NCBI GenBank assembly: GCA_023079485.1
Contig: CM041102.1
Location: 691,269-755,268 of the forward strand
Direction: 5' to 3'
Length of the DNA: 64,000 nucleotides
From: Archilochus colubris
Lineage: Eukaryota; Chordata; Aves; Apodiformes; Trochilidae
A program made the position numbers and the translations under genes. The notes beneath the pieces are model-generated. The model had not been told where the DNA came from. It made no database searches and worked only from the letters and a program-made list of their open reading frames with translations. Position 1 is the stretch's first letter. The number at the start of each line of letters is the position of its first letter. Positions 12,501-27,500 of this stretch are shown here, piece after piece.

Positions 12501-15500
12501 AAAGAAATATAAGATCCAATATTCACCCTCAGTGTTCTAAACCAAGAATGCCAAGCTTGTAGTCTTGCCTGTGAGACAAGCTTCCCTACGTGGTACTGAC
12601 AAGGCTGTTTCAAGAACCCGAGTAAGACAGCATCCAAGCTGCATGGTATTAGCTGCAGCCCCTCAAGAGTTCAGCTGTGCCAGGTCCACCTCCTTTACCA
12701 TCCCCTCTTGCATCTCCATTACAATCAGCTTCTCCTGAAGGGAAGGAGGCAGAGGCTCAGCAAGTCTCCAGTGGTATTTCTGTGACATCAGGCCTGAGGA
12801 GAGATGAGCAGGAGAGGAAAAAGCTGGTCTGTTACCTTTTCTCCTGGATTTCAAAGTATTCTTTCCTCTTCTGCAGTCTCAGGGCCTCCCTCTCCTCAGA
12901 GGTGGACTCATAGCTGTAGTAGTGCAGCAGAAAGGGCCACACCTCCCCGCGGATGGAAATATCAATCCCACCAAAGAAAATGGCCTGGAAGAAGGAGCAA
13001 AAGTTACGACTGGTAGAGTTGTAACATTCTCCAAACCTGCAACAAGAAACTGCTGGCCACGGTGGCTTTGCAGTTCCCTCCTGACAAGTGACGCCTTGAT
13101 TCAAGCTCCTGCAATTTGCACATGTTTAGAGGGAAAGTGCTGGCCTTCTATTCCCAGACGAGACACAAATCGGGCTCATTTCAATGTCAATAACCCCCCC
13201 TGGAGAGGCTCTATGATTAACGTGTCGTTCTCATGTCACGGCTTAATCCCCAATCTTGGAGACACTGCATTTCACTGCAAACTTCTCTCTCAGGACCCGG
13301 ACCCGGTGCTCCCTTGCAAGCCCTGCACTAGTTCATACAGGCAGCTCAAGTTTTCTTTCTTTGATTTGCTCACACTGCATTGTGCAAACACATCCAGCAC
13401 TGGACACTGGTTTACTAATTCCTAGAGGCAGCAATAGCCAGACAGCTTGCCCTGCTAGGTTAGGGAGATGCTCCACCACCTTGATGGCAGCAGAGCCTTC
13501 TGCAGCCCCAGCCAGACCTCCAGCCACGCCAGGCTTTGTGCTCCCAAATCTCCACTTCTTGCCACTGGCATGAAAGCAAAAGTAGCTTCCACCTGGGGAC
13601 TCACCTTGCATCTTGAACCCCTCTGTTCCCCTCACCTTCTGCAGCTTGTACTCCTCTTCCACCTGCCCGGACTCGTTCAGGTGATGGAGCCAGGCAGACA
13701 CATCCAGACGCTTGTAGGTGTTCTCCTCTGGGTGGGTTTCTGAGGAGGGCAGCTTGGGACGGCGGATGGAGAACTGCATACATGTTTTCTCATCAGTAAG
13801 GTGCTAAATGGGGGGAAAAAACAACAAAAGACTGGAGACAGAGATAGCAGCAGAGTGTGAAACCCAGCAACCTTCAGAACAAGAAAACCTTTTTGCATGG
13901 CTTGTGCAAGATTAAGCACTGAAGCACTGTACTTGGGGGGTGTGTTGTTTTGTTTTGTTTTGTTTTTACATTCCAACCATTACAATAGCAAGAGTGATTA
14001 ATTAAAAATCTGAGTGCCACAAAACAGTTTCATCTTAAAAAAAAATTGTTTCCATTCCTCCCCCAATCTTATCCCTGACCTGAAACTGAATTAATGCTGC
14101 TTACAGCAAAACTTCACCCTGCCAGGAATGCCTGCAATAAATTACATATGATTGGCCATATACAAAGGGATTGCTGTTAGGCAAGCAGGGAACTGCACTG
14201 CCAGCCTCTCTAAGGGCACTCATGATCCCAGTGCAAGACTGCAGCTGACATTTAATTTAAAAATCAAAGGTTGTTCAATGCAAAAAGTGAGCCCATGCGA
14301 CCATAATAAGAAAAGCAGCAGGGGGCTCTGTGGGAAGGATGGAAATTTAAAAATCACTGTTTCTAATAAGCACATACAGTATCTTAAACAGATAATTAAA
14401 GAGCTCTTATCACATTTGTATGTAGATTGAACAAAATATGGCAAGATGCCTTGTCAAAACATTTTCCATTGCAGTGTGCTACACTTCACAAAATGGATGA
14501 AAGACTCTGACAGAATTTCAGCCCTACCACTGCAGATTTCCTGACCATCTTACATGCCTGAAGCAAAGTGCTGACCTGTTGGGCTACCACATCTAGCAAA
14601 ATAACTACTTAAGCGAGTCTTCTGGATTCTCTTCCTCCATATTCCTCAGACACAGCAGGCATGGAGGAGGATAAGCAAGTTCAACAGAGACCTCGCGTCC
14701 AACTCAGAGTTGCAACCTGAGCAGCCAACGTCCTGCTCATCACAGCTTTTCTGCCTGACTTGGTGATGAGAACTCAGCTTCATTTCTCCAACACAGTCCC
14801 CTGGTTAACAACCTCAGTGTGAAACGTCTGCTGGAAAAACCCTCTTTGCCCCAAGAACCATACTCAGGTACCTGGTCCTTGAGATGGGTCTCAGTACAGT
14901 ACTTCCATTGCTGAAACACCTCAGACAGCTTATCCAGGCCACCATGGTGAAAGTGGAAGATCTTGTACTGGCTCTCCCTGCTCGCAACAACCAGCTGGCC
15001 ACAGGTACATGCCTCATCACTGCGGGACAAAACAGCAGGGAGCTATCACTGCCCCTGATAACCAGAGACCCAGGGGGAGGAGCAACAGATGAAGGAAAGT
15101 GGACAGCAAATTACAAAGATGTGTGGCATCAAGTTGTCCCTTCAAACAGAGCATACAGGTAATTCTACAGGTAATTCTACAGCTCTGGGACTCAATCCTA
15201 ATGGGTCCCTTCCAACTTGAGAGATTTTGTGACTGTGGCATGGCCAGGGCCATAGTGACCATAGTCCCCAAGAAGCTCCACTTGTACCTGGGAATGCACT
15301 TTTTTATCTTTCCATCACACGAAGGACATGTCTTCCCTGAAGAACAAAACCTCAAGAAGTTTGCCCTGACAACACTCAGGCAGTACAAAAAGTCAGCTCC
15401 TAGGGATGAGCAGACTTGGTTTCATGCAGCATTGTCTAAAGAAGCAGGGAGTGAGAGCCAAAAGAGGGAGTAAAATTTTTTTAATACCTTGTGCATAAAT

Positions 15501-18500
15501 TTGAAACATAACTGATTAAGCTCAGCGCAGCAAGACCCTAGAGCAGTCCCACTGAGGGGCAGAGGAGGGAGAACGTATTATAGATAAAGAAATGTTTTCC
15601 ACACCTCCAGCTTATTTTAAAAATTTGTAGTGAGACAGCTAAGAAGAACCTTTACCTCACTAAGGAAAAAAAAAATCCTTTCAGGCCCCATAAGTGTAAT
15701 TTAGAGGCTCTCCTGGGGAAGGCTGACACTGTCTTTCCTGGACACATCCATTAGGGAAAGCCTTCTTTCCAAGGAGGACTGCAGAAGCCATCTGCCTCCA
15801 GAGCACACACAGACATCCCCCACAGTAACACATTACCTAAAGAAGAGGCGAAGGGATCTCATTTGTCCCAGGTCCACTCGAAAGACACCACAGACCTGCT
15901 CGAGGGCAAATACTTTCTGCTGTTCATCCCATCTGGTGCTCTGTGTTTGCCCATTGCTCTCCTGGAACTGGGCACTGGTGTCCAGGCTGGAGGCTGAGCT
16001 GGTGGAACAGGTCATGCGATTGTCACACGTGTCCCTGCAGAGGAGAGTGTGGAGGAAGAAAGCCCCACAGGACATCAGCTGAAGAAGAGTGCAGATTTGG
16101 GAAGTAACCACAGATGCTCCAAGTCAAATATCCTTTGACAGAGCTCTGCAATTGGAATTCAGTGCAGCCCTGAGGAGCCAATCACACATGCTATTATGAG
16201 GATAAACTATTTTATTTAAATTAACTCCCATCTGTCCCAACAAATGACCCTATTTTGGGTCTGTTTCAAAGGAAGAGACTTGTTGTCCCAAGGCTCAAGC
16301 AACCCCCTCAAGCAGCCAGCCCAGCTGCTCCATGCCCAGCCAGGACAGGAAGAGTGTCTGCATTCAGACAGCACTATGGAGCAGGGATCTCCTCTGGCAA
16401 ACTCCCTCTGTGACCACTAACATCCAAAGACATCTCCCATGAACTTAAGCTTCCCACTATGCCTTTGTGAGTGGACCAGACAAGCCTGGACCCATGTGTA
16501 TAAACTTAAATGGTTTCCACTTGCAAACTTGAAACTTTGGAGAGTTAAGGAGTGGGGAATTACAGACCAGCTCTTTAATCCTTTGCAAAGTGAACCCAAC
16601 CATTTCCCAATCCACCAGGAGCTCACTCTGCACCAGATATTTATCTTTAAGAGTAAACTGAGTTTAGGTTTAAAAAAGCCCCAAAACCAAAATCATGCCT
16701 GCCACCAGTCCTGATCCCAAAAGAAAAATATCACTGCTTTGAGAATTAAGTGAATCTGAAACTGTGACCCCTTGATTCTTAAAAAGGCCAATACATGTGA
16801 ACAATCTCAGTGCAGGCTCTGAATGGGTTCTGCTGTGAAATCAGGGCTTGCGAAACAAGGCAAGGAGCAGGTATAAAGACAGCCCCCTGCAATGCCACTT
16901 TATGCAATGTTTTCTAATCCGCTTATCTAACAATGTAGGCACTGAACGCTGAAAATCACACACTCAGCATGCATCTGCAGCACACCACATCAGTATGCTT
17001 TCCAAGCCTGGCTACAGTGCCTCTTCCACAGGGAGGAGCCTTATTTGCTGCATCTACCCATGGTTCAGGTCCTTGCATTCCAATGGACAGCTCTCCGGGC
17101 ATCCCCGGTAGCTCTGGGTTAAATTTCTAACCGAGCCCCTGGGAGTTCAAATGTACAACTCAAAACCTTCCTGCCCACACACATGGGAAATAAATCCCTG
17201 ATCCTCCTCCTCGAGTCCTGCAGCATTATGTAGATGAGACCAAGGCTGGTTCACTGTCAGCTAAAAGAGCTGTTCACCAAGTTCTGCTGCTCCATTTTTC
17301 GGAAAGAAAGCATCAAAACAAAACTTTGGAGCATCAAAACTCTTTGGAGAGTGAGGTCTCAGAAGTGACATGGCAGTATCACCACATAAGCAGGGATCAC
17401 ACAACATACCCAAACTCACCCAAAGAAGAACAACAGCAGTTCTGCTGGGCTATACACCAGGACTCTTCCAGTCTCACAGCTATACACCAGCACCTGAGCC
17501 TGGGCAATTTTTCTATGAAAATTGTACTGGCCTTTGTGAAAAGTCAAGTGTTCCCTTCGGATAAAGCTGCAACACAACACTTTCCTACACCATTCAGTAT
17601 CTCTTCTACATGTTAATGAAGAAGTAATAGGAGTCCTGCTACAAGACACTTGTGCTGGACTGCTTGCTAGAAGCACCTGGTATTTATGGAGCAACACTTC
17701 ATAACAGCCACAGCTGGTTACACAGGATTTTCCTGGAAGAGATGACTCAGAAACTAAGCAGAGACAACCCATTTTCTAACACTCTTGCAAAGATGAACTG
17801 GTCCATATGACAAAGGGCTGGAAGATGGGTTGGATGTGAGGAGCATCATCCCTGAGACCATCCTGCCCACTCTTCAAGAGCATCATCTCAAATGACCAGT
17901 GGCAAAGACACAGCTGCCAAGACATGGGAGTTACCAGCAGAGCTGGGCAGGCTCGCTTGGATCCCAGGAATCGTGTGGCTCCTCGGTACAGAACGCTATT
18001 GCAGCTCCTGCTCCAGAACCAAAGTCTGCTTCATACGGGCAAGTAATTACCCAAAAACCTCAGAGGCTGAAGAGCCCAGTCACAAACATTATATTTTCTG
18101 GAAATGCTTCTTCAAGACAAATGTTTACAGTTCCCACTAGCCACGAGCTTGCAGCTGCCCCCAGCAGACAGCAGGGATCTGAAGCAATGCCTGTCAGTGG
18201 ATGTGCCCTTCCTGGGCAGCAGGAAAGCAGTGAGGGTAAGCACAGTACCTCTGAGTGTGCAGCCCAGGGAAATTCCAATGTTCTCATTGATGCAGAAGAT
18301 GAAATCTGAAAGAGACATCTGTGCACCCCATGCCCTTTGGAGAGGTTGATCAACGCACACATTCATACACAGCACAGATGCAGTGAGAGCACCACTTCAT
18401 GTGCTGGTGCATACTTAGTCACTGTGGAAAGTAGAAAAAAACCCTCACTGTGTTTAAAACTACTTTTTCCTGTATATACTGGTTGAAAAAAATTGGAAAG

Positions 18501-21500
18501 ATTCTAACCTGTTGGACTACTTTTAAAATTAGTTTTAATATTGAGATAATTCTGTACTTCGGTAACAACAAGTAGTAGGAGTTGTGGATTTTGGGCAGTC
18601 CTCTAAATACATACACAAGATACACAGTTTCAAGGGAAGAATTTTCCAACTTACTATTTATCAGACAATATATCTGTTCTATGAGGAATTTATGCCAGAG
18701 TGCCCTAAAAAAGCAGGGAGCTGAAGCACTGCAAGGCAAATAGCTGGAGGAACATTCCAGAGAGACTTTGAGTTGTGGGATCCAGGAAAAACAAAGAGCC
18801 AGCTAGTATACAGCACTGCTCAGCAAAACAAGAGAACAAGTGCAATGGTCCACAGGAATAAAAGGAACAGGGGAAAAAAAATAAGGAGGATTAGCAAAAC
18901 CTGAGGCAGGAAACCCATGGACATACTCATGATTCCACTTGAGCCTTTTCCCCTCGCTGAAGTCCCATTACTCTTTTGTCTCAAAATACATCCTATCCTT
19001 TCTGGTGAGGCAGACCAGGTGGTGCTGTATTTTCTCCACTCAAAAATCAGCTCCAGCAATCAACCATATCTGCATTCCTGGGGGTTTTGTAGCCCCTAAG
19101 AAGACAAGTGCTGGTGTGGGGTAGCCACCACCCCCTCCCACCACCCAGGAACACTCTCACACCCAATTCGAGGAGCTCGGCCACTCTCGGTGAGTGAGGC
19201 TGTGACGTGCAGCAATGCAGTAATGGGACCTGAGTGTTTGGTCAAAGTGCTTGTACACACCTACAGCGTAAAGAGTGATAAAACCAGTTATTATTTCTGT
19301 TATAGAGACAGGGTAAAAACCTGCACCAATTACATGGGAAGATTACTTCAGCAGCAAAGATCTAATAACTCACTTTACGACCTGATGTGACAAATGTAAT
19401 TATAAGAGGGAAAGGGGCTGAAGATTATAGGCATGATGTGTCAGTTGCCTAAGCTTCCAGCACGCACCACCTGATTCCCAAAGAGTCTCTTGCAAGGGCC
19501 AAACCCTCCTGCACTGGCTCCCCATCCATCAGCACTGTGGTAAAGCCTGCCTTCCCCAGTACCAGCTCTCCTTCCAGCCTGAGTTATTCCTGCATGCTGG
19601 CTTGTGAAGCATCATTTACAGACAATAAGTATCATCATAATGTATGAGCATCCATGTAATGGGAATTACATGCCCCTTTTCCTCCCCAGGGGTTAGCATT
19701 TCTCTCTTTCCCCACTGTTCCCCACAGGCACTGATTGTCCAGGTTCCTCTTCTTTCCATCAAGGTGATTTAGCTCATGGCAGCATCAGCTGCCTAAACAT
19801 CTAAGACAGGTAGCTACAAATACATAATCCATCAATAAAAGTTCAAAGCTGCCCTGTAACACCTAAACATTTAGTGCAGTGACTGTACAGAGTGAGGTAA
19901 TATCAGGCAGCTGGAATCCTAACCTATTGTTCCGATTAAAAAAAGTGTCCTTGGCAATACACATCTATTATGCCTTGTGAAACATCCAGCCTTCAGTGAC
20001 ATGTAAGAGACGTGCAAAAGAAAACAGATTGGTAATTTGGGATTCAAAAAAATTGGTTGAAATATTTCTGAGTTGCACTGGAGAGAAGGACTGGCAGGAC
20101 ATCATGGGACATAGCAGAGAAGTGTGACCATGCAGAGCCAGACACTGACAGTGAAAGGCTGCAGTTGCACCAGCTACCTGCATCTGATCAGCACAGAAGA
20201 GTAGCTAGGTTAAGAATTATGTTAAATTCACCCTCTGGCTAAAAACACTTGGAACCTGAAGCTCCTTTGCCTCAGAGAGCCCAAACACAATCGATTTACA
20301 CTGACCTTGGTGAAGAGGGAAAAAGGTGTTAGTCTAAGTGAAAGCTTAACCAGAATTTCTGAACTTAAATGCCAAAATACCCTCACATGGAAGCACATCT
20401 ATACACCTGCAGCCACACAGGGAAACAGTCCAACAATTCCTCCTATTTGTGAGGGAAGCCTGTCAAAAACTGCCCAGGACGTTATGGTACAAAGTACATG
20501 AATGTCAACGTGGACTTTCCAAAAGCTTGTTCCACAGCTTTTCCATTGATCTGTTTGCTTTCAAAACATAAATTTTCCTACGTTGAACTGCACTAAATGC
20601 TATTTAGTAGCTAATTAACTTTCTGTGCTGAAAACCTCCTGTAATTGCACTTCTTTCACCTTTTTTAGCCTGCGTCCTCCAGGGAACTGAAGCTGTCCTA
20701 CGGCATTTGTTCTGCTCATTTCTATCTCACAGGCACAAGTTCCTTCCTGACACTGGGCTGCCAATCACGGCTGCAGAGGTCACCAGAGACCAAATTAGGA
20801 GCACTCTGCCACTGACAAACTTGCTTTGCTTAGCTTGCCATAAAGGGAAAATAAAAGGTTATGAAAAATAATTGTATCCTTTCATGTTCAGCACCAGGAA
20901 GCATATTCATTCAACAGCGCTTCTGAAAGTCAGTCTGTTACTGTTAGTCACTCTTTGTGTTGTTGATGTTATTAACAATATCTGAAGAACAAGCTGTTTA
21001 CATTTTAAAAACACTGGAATCCCTCCCTTGCCCTGTAGAGGAAAAGAGCACAAGGTGGTTTGTGGCTACCAGCCCTCTACACAGAGGCCACCTCGCTGGC
21101 ACACGCTGTGGGGAGGACAGCAACTTCTGCATCCACCCTCTGACCTTGGGCTGTAACAGCAAGTTCACCATCAGGGACAGGGCTCTGAATTCACATCAAC
21201 TCTGTGAATACCAGCCCAGCAAATAAAACATCTTAACACAACGAAACAAGGGACTCCAGGAAACCCGATTATGCAGCTTTGCCTTCTGATAGGCGTAATT
21301 GGTTTGTCCTTGAGAAATAAAGATCAAAACAATTTGTTATGCTTTCCGGGGCTACTGCAATCCGATTTCCAGCACCCTGAGTGCCTTCCCAGGGCATGCA
21401 CAACCTCCACTGCTCCATCATCCCAAACCTCTGCCGCTGGTCCCAAGCCTTGGTGGACAAAGGGCTGATCTGCTCCTACCGTGGTGCTGGGTGCTGCCTT

Positions 21501-24500
21501 CCTGCCCTGCTCAGCCGAGGAGGGCAGCAGCTGAGTCAGAAGCCTCACACTACACTGGGGGCTTTGTTGTTCCTAATTCATTCCTCCAAGTCCCGGTGGC
21601 CCGAAGGGAAGCCAGGCAATTTTAGCCAGCAAGAGGGGGCATTAGGAAAACAGCCCTGCTCACCTCCAAAGGGTTCCCCCAACTGCCCTGAGTGAAACCG
21701 AAAGGAAAACAAAATAAACCGAGAATTCTTGAGTTAATTATTTTGAATGTAATTGTAAAGGAAAAAAAAACCCATAAGTTTGTAGTGAATTAATGTGTTT
21801 TTTAACCTCTGTTACCCAATCTAAGTCTGGAATGTGATCCACGTATACCTTCAGTTCAAAGACAAGCAATCTGTTTGTCACAGATCAGACTGCCAGACAG
21901 GTGTAGGCTGCTTAGGTCAAACCCAAGCAAGGTTTTTCTCTGTGATTTCTTGTTGCAGCGAGGTAGCTGGGGCAGTATTAGCAGTTCAATGCTTATGAAT
22001 AAAATACACATAGCTCCTGAGAAGCCAAACACAACAAATCATTTAGAGCCGAGTTTATGCTGCTCAATGATGCAAATGTTACTTTCATTTTAAGGAAGAC
22101 AAATACTCCAAAAGCTGAATGGCAGATTTTTACAATCCATACAGAGAAGGGGCACCTCATGCCGAGGCTTAAGCTCATTAATAAATCAATCGAAAGGCAA
22201 CACCTAAAAAAAAAAAAAATCCTTAGATGGAAAAAATGATTTCTCAGCAAAGCTTGAAAAAGAATGTTTGCTTTTCAGCCTATTCCAGACTGGAAAAGGG
22301 GACCTTTCTTACCAGTGTTTATTTTAAATTTAAAATCAAGGGATTATTTTGCTTTTTTCTTTCAGTTCTATCCATGCAAAAATAAAATTCTACACTAATT
22401 ATGCTAATTACAATCAAGCCTTCAAACCCCTGGTCCCTTGAAAGCCCTGAAGATTACCTTTGTTCTTATATTATTGGCTCTAAGCAATGAATTGGGAATT
22501 TCAGGGGGACTTTTTACTGACAGACAAAGTTAACCAACTCCCTGGACTCTGCAGTGCTGCTGACCCGGTATTAGCAGAGCCAACACCACCCAGAGAGAAT
22601 TTCACTGTTTCCACAATACAATGTGGATTTCCCAAGGGGAGAGCTTTCTGCAAGTAGCAGAAAAGGGAGAGGAAAAAGGAGAGATGACTAAAAGCATGTT
22701 TCAGAGTTATTGTAAATGCTTAATGCTGTTATAATCGCCAGGGCAGAGCCAAGATGACAGAGACCATGCAGATTTATTTGCATATACTGATGTACTTTTA
22801 GAGGGGACATGCTCTTTATTTTGATCCAGTTAACGCAATTCTTCCCCCACAAAGCTGTGGATACCTGCCAGCACTGTTTATCTCCACTCTCAATTAGGAT
22901 TTCTGGGCATTACGATGGTATAAATAAGGAACAGAAGAAATGCACGAATATCCTGGGAAAAGGCACTTTATTGCAATGCCTCCCAGAGAACACAGCCGCT
23001 GCTATCTGCACTCTTGCTTAGGCTGCTGGGCCAGTCAGTAACACTCATCTTACCATTGAATCGCTGTGTCCGGAGAATACCTTTAAGATCATTGAGCCCA
23101 ATCATTCCCCCAGCAGTGCCAAGGCCGCCACTGCCCCGTGTCCCTCAGCACCACATCTCCAGGGCTTGGAAACCCTCCAGATATGGGGACTCCAGCCCTG
23201 TCCTGGGCAGCCTGGGCCAGGCCCTGACAACCCTGTGAGGGAAGAAATTGTTCCTAATATCCACTCTAAACCTCCCCGGGCACAACCTTTGGTCATTTCC
23301 TCTCATCCTATCATTTGTTCCTTGGAAGAACAGACCGACCCCCCTGGCTCCAGCCTCCTCTCGCAGTTGCAGACCGCACAGGTCTCCCCTCAGCCTCCCC
23401 AGACAGGCTGAGCAGCCCCTGCTCTCCCTTGGACATTCTCTGTGTCACAAGCCCACGCTGTCAATTCCTATAAGCAATTCAGTTTCACAGCAATTAAACA
23501 AGCGAAGAACGCCGGTGCCAACCCACCGCCCCTCAGCCGGAGGTGCTGAGGGGGCCCGGGCGGGCGGTGGAACCCGGGAGTGCCGCTGGGCAGAGCCCGC
23601 CCCCTGGCGGAACCACGGACCCACAGCCCGGACCCACAGACCCACAGCTCGGTACCACAGCCCGGACCCACAGACCCACAGCCCGGCACGACGGCCCGAG
23701 CCCTCGGTCACAGCCTGACTCAGCCCCGCAGGCCTTTCTCTGTCCTCCTAAGCGACCCCCCAAGAATGCCTGGCACCCCAGAAACCCAGGGGATGGATGG
23801 ATGGATGGATGGATGGATGGATGGATGGATGGATGGGGCAAAGCCGCTCCTCTCTGTTCCTCTCCTGGATCTCCCCCTCAGGCATCACCTGCTCTCCTCA
23901 CTGTTCCTCCCCTGAAATCCCCAGCAAACAGCTTCGCAATCCCACAAGGCTGTGATTCCCCATCTCGAGTTCGCTGTCACTATTTTCTTCCACAGAAATC
24001 TGGCAGCGAACCAACGGAGGAAAAAAACAAACCTGCTATAATTAATGTTCTTGCTGTTCAAATATTTATATAAAGCAAGATAGAGCCGTATGCCTCTGCA
24101 GTCTCTTGGATCTGTCCAAGCTTCTCAAGCTTTGCAGCCGGTAACAACTTTAATTGATTGCACAGCATTGCCAGCAGTGAGCGGCTGAGGCCACCTCCTC
24201 TTCCCTGCTCCCAGCTCCATGCAGAACACCTCAAAGCTCTGCCCTAGGTGAAGTGTACACCTTCCCCAGGGCTCAAAGAGCAGGAAAAAACCTTCTGATG
24301 GGAGAAGGATTCGAGGATATTTTTTTTCCTGGGCATTGGTTTGGGTACAAATGAATTCAGTGCTTTGGTGTCTTGCATCATAAATCGCGCTAGTTCAGGC
24401 AAGGTCCTGGGGAACTGGAGCCTGAGCCAGAAGCAGTGAGGCACCCCATGCACCCATCCCCAGGGCTGAAATAATCAAAAGAAAGATAGCATGACATAAG

Positions 24501-27500
24501 ATGCTGCAAGAATTTACAGGAGATTTGGAAGCCTGTGACCAGTTCCCCTGGTTCCAAGAATATAATCACTTCTGCTACAACAGCAATGAATTCCCAGTCT
24601 CTTGCTGACTCCAAAGCTCCTGCCAGTTCACACTAATTTCAGCTCATTTCCCCTATAATTTTGCCTCCTGTTTATTCTGCAGAGGACTGAACAGCACTGA
24701 GCCTTTCAGGTGAGCTGCCAAAACAACATGATGCAACACCATACTCTGTTACCACCCGCTCCCGCAGCTGCTGCCACCCTCCGTAACACTGCGCCTCCGC
24801 TCCCTCGTGAGAAGGTAATTTACTGATTAGCTCCCTGGGAAGAGGCTTAACAACAGGATGTGCAACACATCTGTAAAAATTGCATCAACAGCGACACCAG
24901 AGCTCTTCCTTGCCTTGTGTGCTTTGCTCAGGCTGCCTGCAAGAGTTGTGTTGCACGAATTCATTGCTGAAGAACACGGAACTCTACCACTGTTTTGCTC
25001 CATTAGGAAAATGTTTCATTATTTTTATTACTGGCTGCCAAAATTATCATCTTCTAATGAAAGACATTTCCTTCTTGCATTGATATCCAAAACAACATTG
25101 GTCACATCGCTTCTGCTTGCCCTTCAAGGAAAACACTGAGGAAGCCCAAGCTGGATTATGTCCCATCATCTGCAGGACTATTCCCAGAGCTATGGCCTCT
25201 GGCCAGATGCTGCCCCAAGCTCTACTTGTACAATTCCACCACCCAGGCTTCTTGGTCCAAATTTTGGACCAACAGACCAATATTCCAACCTGAATTTAGT
25301 GAGCTCTTGCAGCCCCACCACGTTTTGCTGGGGAGAGATCCTCTTAACCAGGGATCACTCCGGTATGGAAAAACCCCACCCAAACCAAACCCCACTTACA
25401 AAGCACTAAGTTCTTCTGCAACAGATTGGTATAGATTTGATGTCATGGTCAGTTAAAACAACCCCAGAAGCCTCAGCTGAAAGACATTATATAGGTGTCA
25501 GATGGTATTTGATCGCCAGGCTGTAACAAAAGGCTTTTAGTTTCACTTTACTGATGGGGAAAATGGAAGCTGAGTAATTTCACAGGGCAGCCGCAAGCCA
25601 AAGCTGGGCATGGAGTACAGTTGTCCTGAATTAATGCCCTTCAGACCACAAGGCAAATGTTTCCTGACAGACAGCAAACAACGGGGCTGGGAGAAAGGAA
25701 CAGAATGGAATGATTTTATCTCCAGTATCCCTCCTTTACTACAGTGACAAAGCCACCATCAATACAGGCATTTCTCACATTAGCTACCTCCCTGCAGGAA
25801 CCCCAAATGATGAGCAGAAAGGGGCTCCTAGAGTTAACAAGGACACGAAACCCACGAGAACAAAGGCACCTTCCCACCAGAGAGGAGAGCACTATGCAGA
25901 AGTGCCAGGCTTGTCTAAAAAGAGAAGCAGGAATGTGTATGCTGGTGATGGGACACTCCCCTAGCTCCTAGCCTGAGGAACTGTGCAAATGGGAGGAAAG
26001 CATCGATCGCTGCATGGGATCCCTGGCAGCCTTTCAAACCAAGAAGCAATGGGGAAAACCAAACCAAACCAAACCAAAAACAATGGGTACTTTTTATTTC
26101 CTTATGTTCTACAAGGCGAATTGCTGACTTATAATGCCTGACTTGTGCAATTCAAATGCTTCCAAGCCTACCACCCTCCCCTCCTGCCCCTGTTCCACAT
26201 GCACTGGTAGGTGGTTTTTGGCTCTCTTTAGCCCAGGAGGCCAGGTCACCTTTCCAGAGGATGCTCCAAAAGGCATACAGGACTTGTGGTCCTGTTCATA
26301 CGGATATTTTGGCATGCAGCTTGCTGAGCCCCTGATCCAAGTCTACACGGATGTCCTAATTCTTCCACAGTGTCACTTTTTAAAAATTTCTAATGATATC
26401 AAACTGCACAGTAAGACAGCTGGACTGAAATACCCATGCAAAGCATTCCTTCAGCTTCTGAAACAATCACGGAGAGAAGCAGAGCTCTCTTTACGACAGC
26501 TCCCCAAAGCTGAGGGAAATAACCAGAAACATTCGTTCCTCTTTGCAGGGAGGAGGAGGTGACCCGGGGGTAGGGAGGGAAAAAGAGTTGAAACAATCTG
26601 CCAGCAGCACAAACTTTGTTCACACTCCAATTCAGGCTCGGATGGGAAGCAGCCAGGAGGAAAAAAAAAAAACAACCCAAAAAATAACAAACATTAAGAG
26701 ACAAGGAAGCTGTTCTCATGCTCATAGTGACTTCTAAGAGAGCATCCCCCACCTCCTGTAATGCTGGGATGAACACAGGAAATCAGAGCACGCTTGTTTG
26801 ACAAGACTTTTACAAAGCATTCTATGCAAAATCTCTGACTCAAACAGTTTGTCAGATCCTGCAGATACCATGCAAGGGAGCTCTATGAGGAAGAACAAAT
26901 TGGCATAAAAAATGGACACAGTGGACAAAAGCCTTTCAAGTTTCAAGTCCCAAACAACGAAAGGTCTCCTTTATTGATCTGCTGCAAATTATGAGCAGCC
27001 ACATACACTGTAAGAGGCTTCCAGTCTGATGCCAGAGGAGTTAAAAGAAGAAGAAGAAGTCTACCAGGAGCAGTGTGTGTGCAAAGCCAGGCTGTGGGCT
27101 GCTGGAGCTGTCAGGACTCAGGCGAGGAATGCCGGCAGAGGGCTCGCCCGAGCCAGGGAAACACCACATGAGCTCACAGGCGAGGTAGTGAAGAGGCAAT
27201 AAACTGCATTTCCTTCCTCCCCTGACACTGTTAGCAGCTCAGTTGCAAAACAGTTAAACCACAAGGCTGCTTGCCCACTTGCCACGCCAGCAGCCTTCTG
27301 CACCAGCTCCTCTCCGGCACACGCTGCCGGGTGCAGGAGCTCTCCCAGGCTGCTGCACGCATTGGGCAGCTCGTGGGCTGGTGACCCAGGTCTGGGACTG
27401 CCCCTAGATGAGCTCAAACTTTGGTTTGCACTGGTGGGGACATTATGAAGGCAGCACACCCACCCTCCTCAGAATGGACACGAGTGACACTGTGCAGAGC

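Noticed and set aside
18060..18375. Extra coding exon of TBC1D16 near 18.3 kb
   Set aside because: The 28.1-kb and 16.0-kb exons join in perfect phase without it. Inserting it creates a stop.
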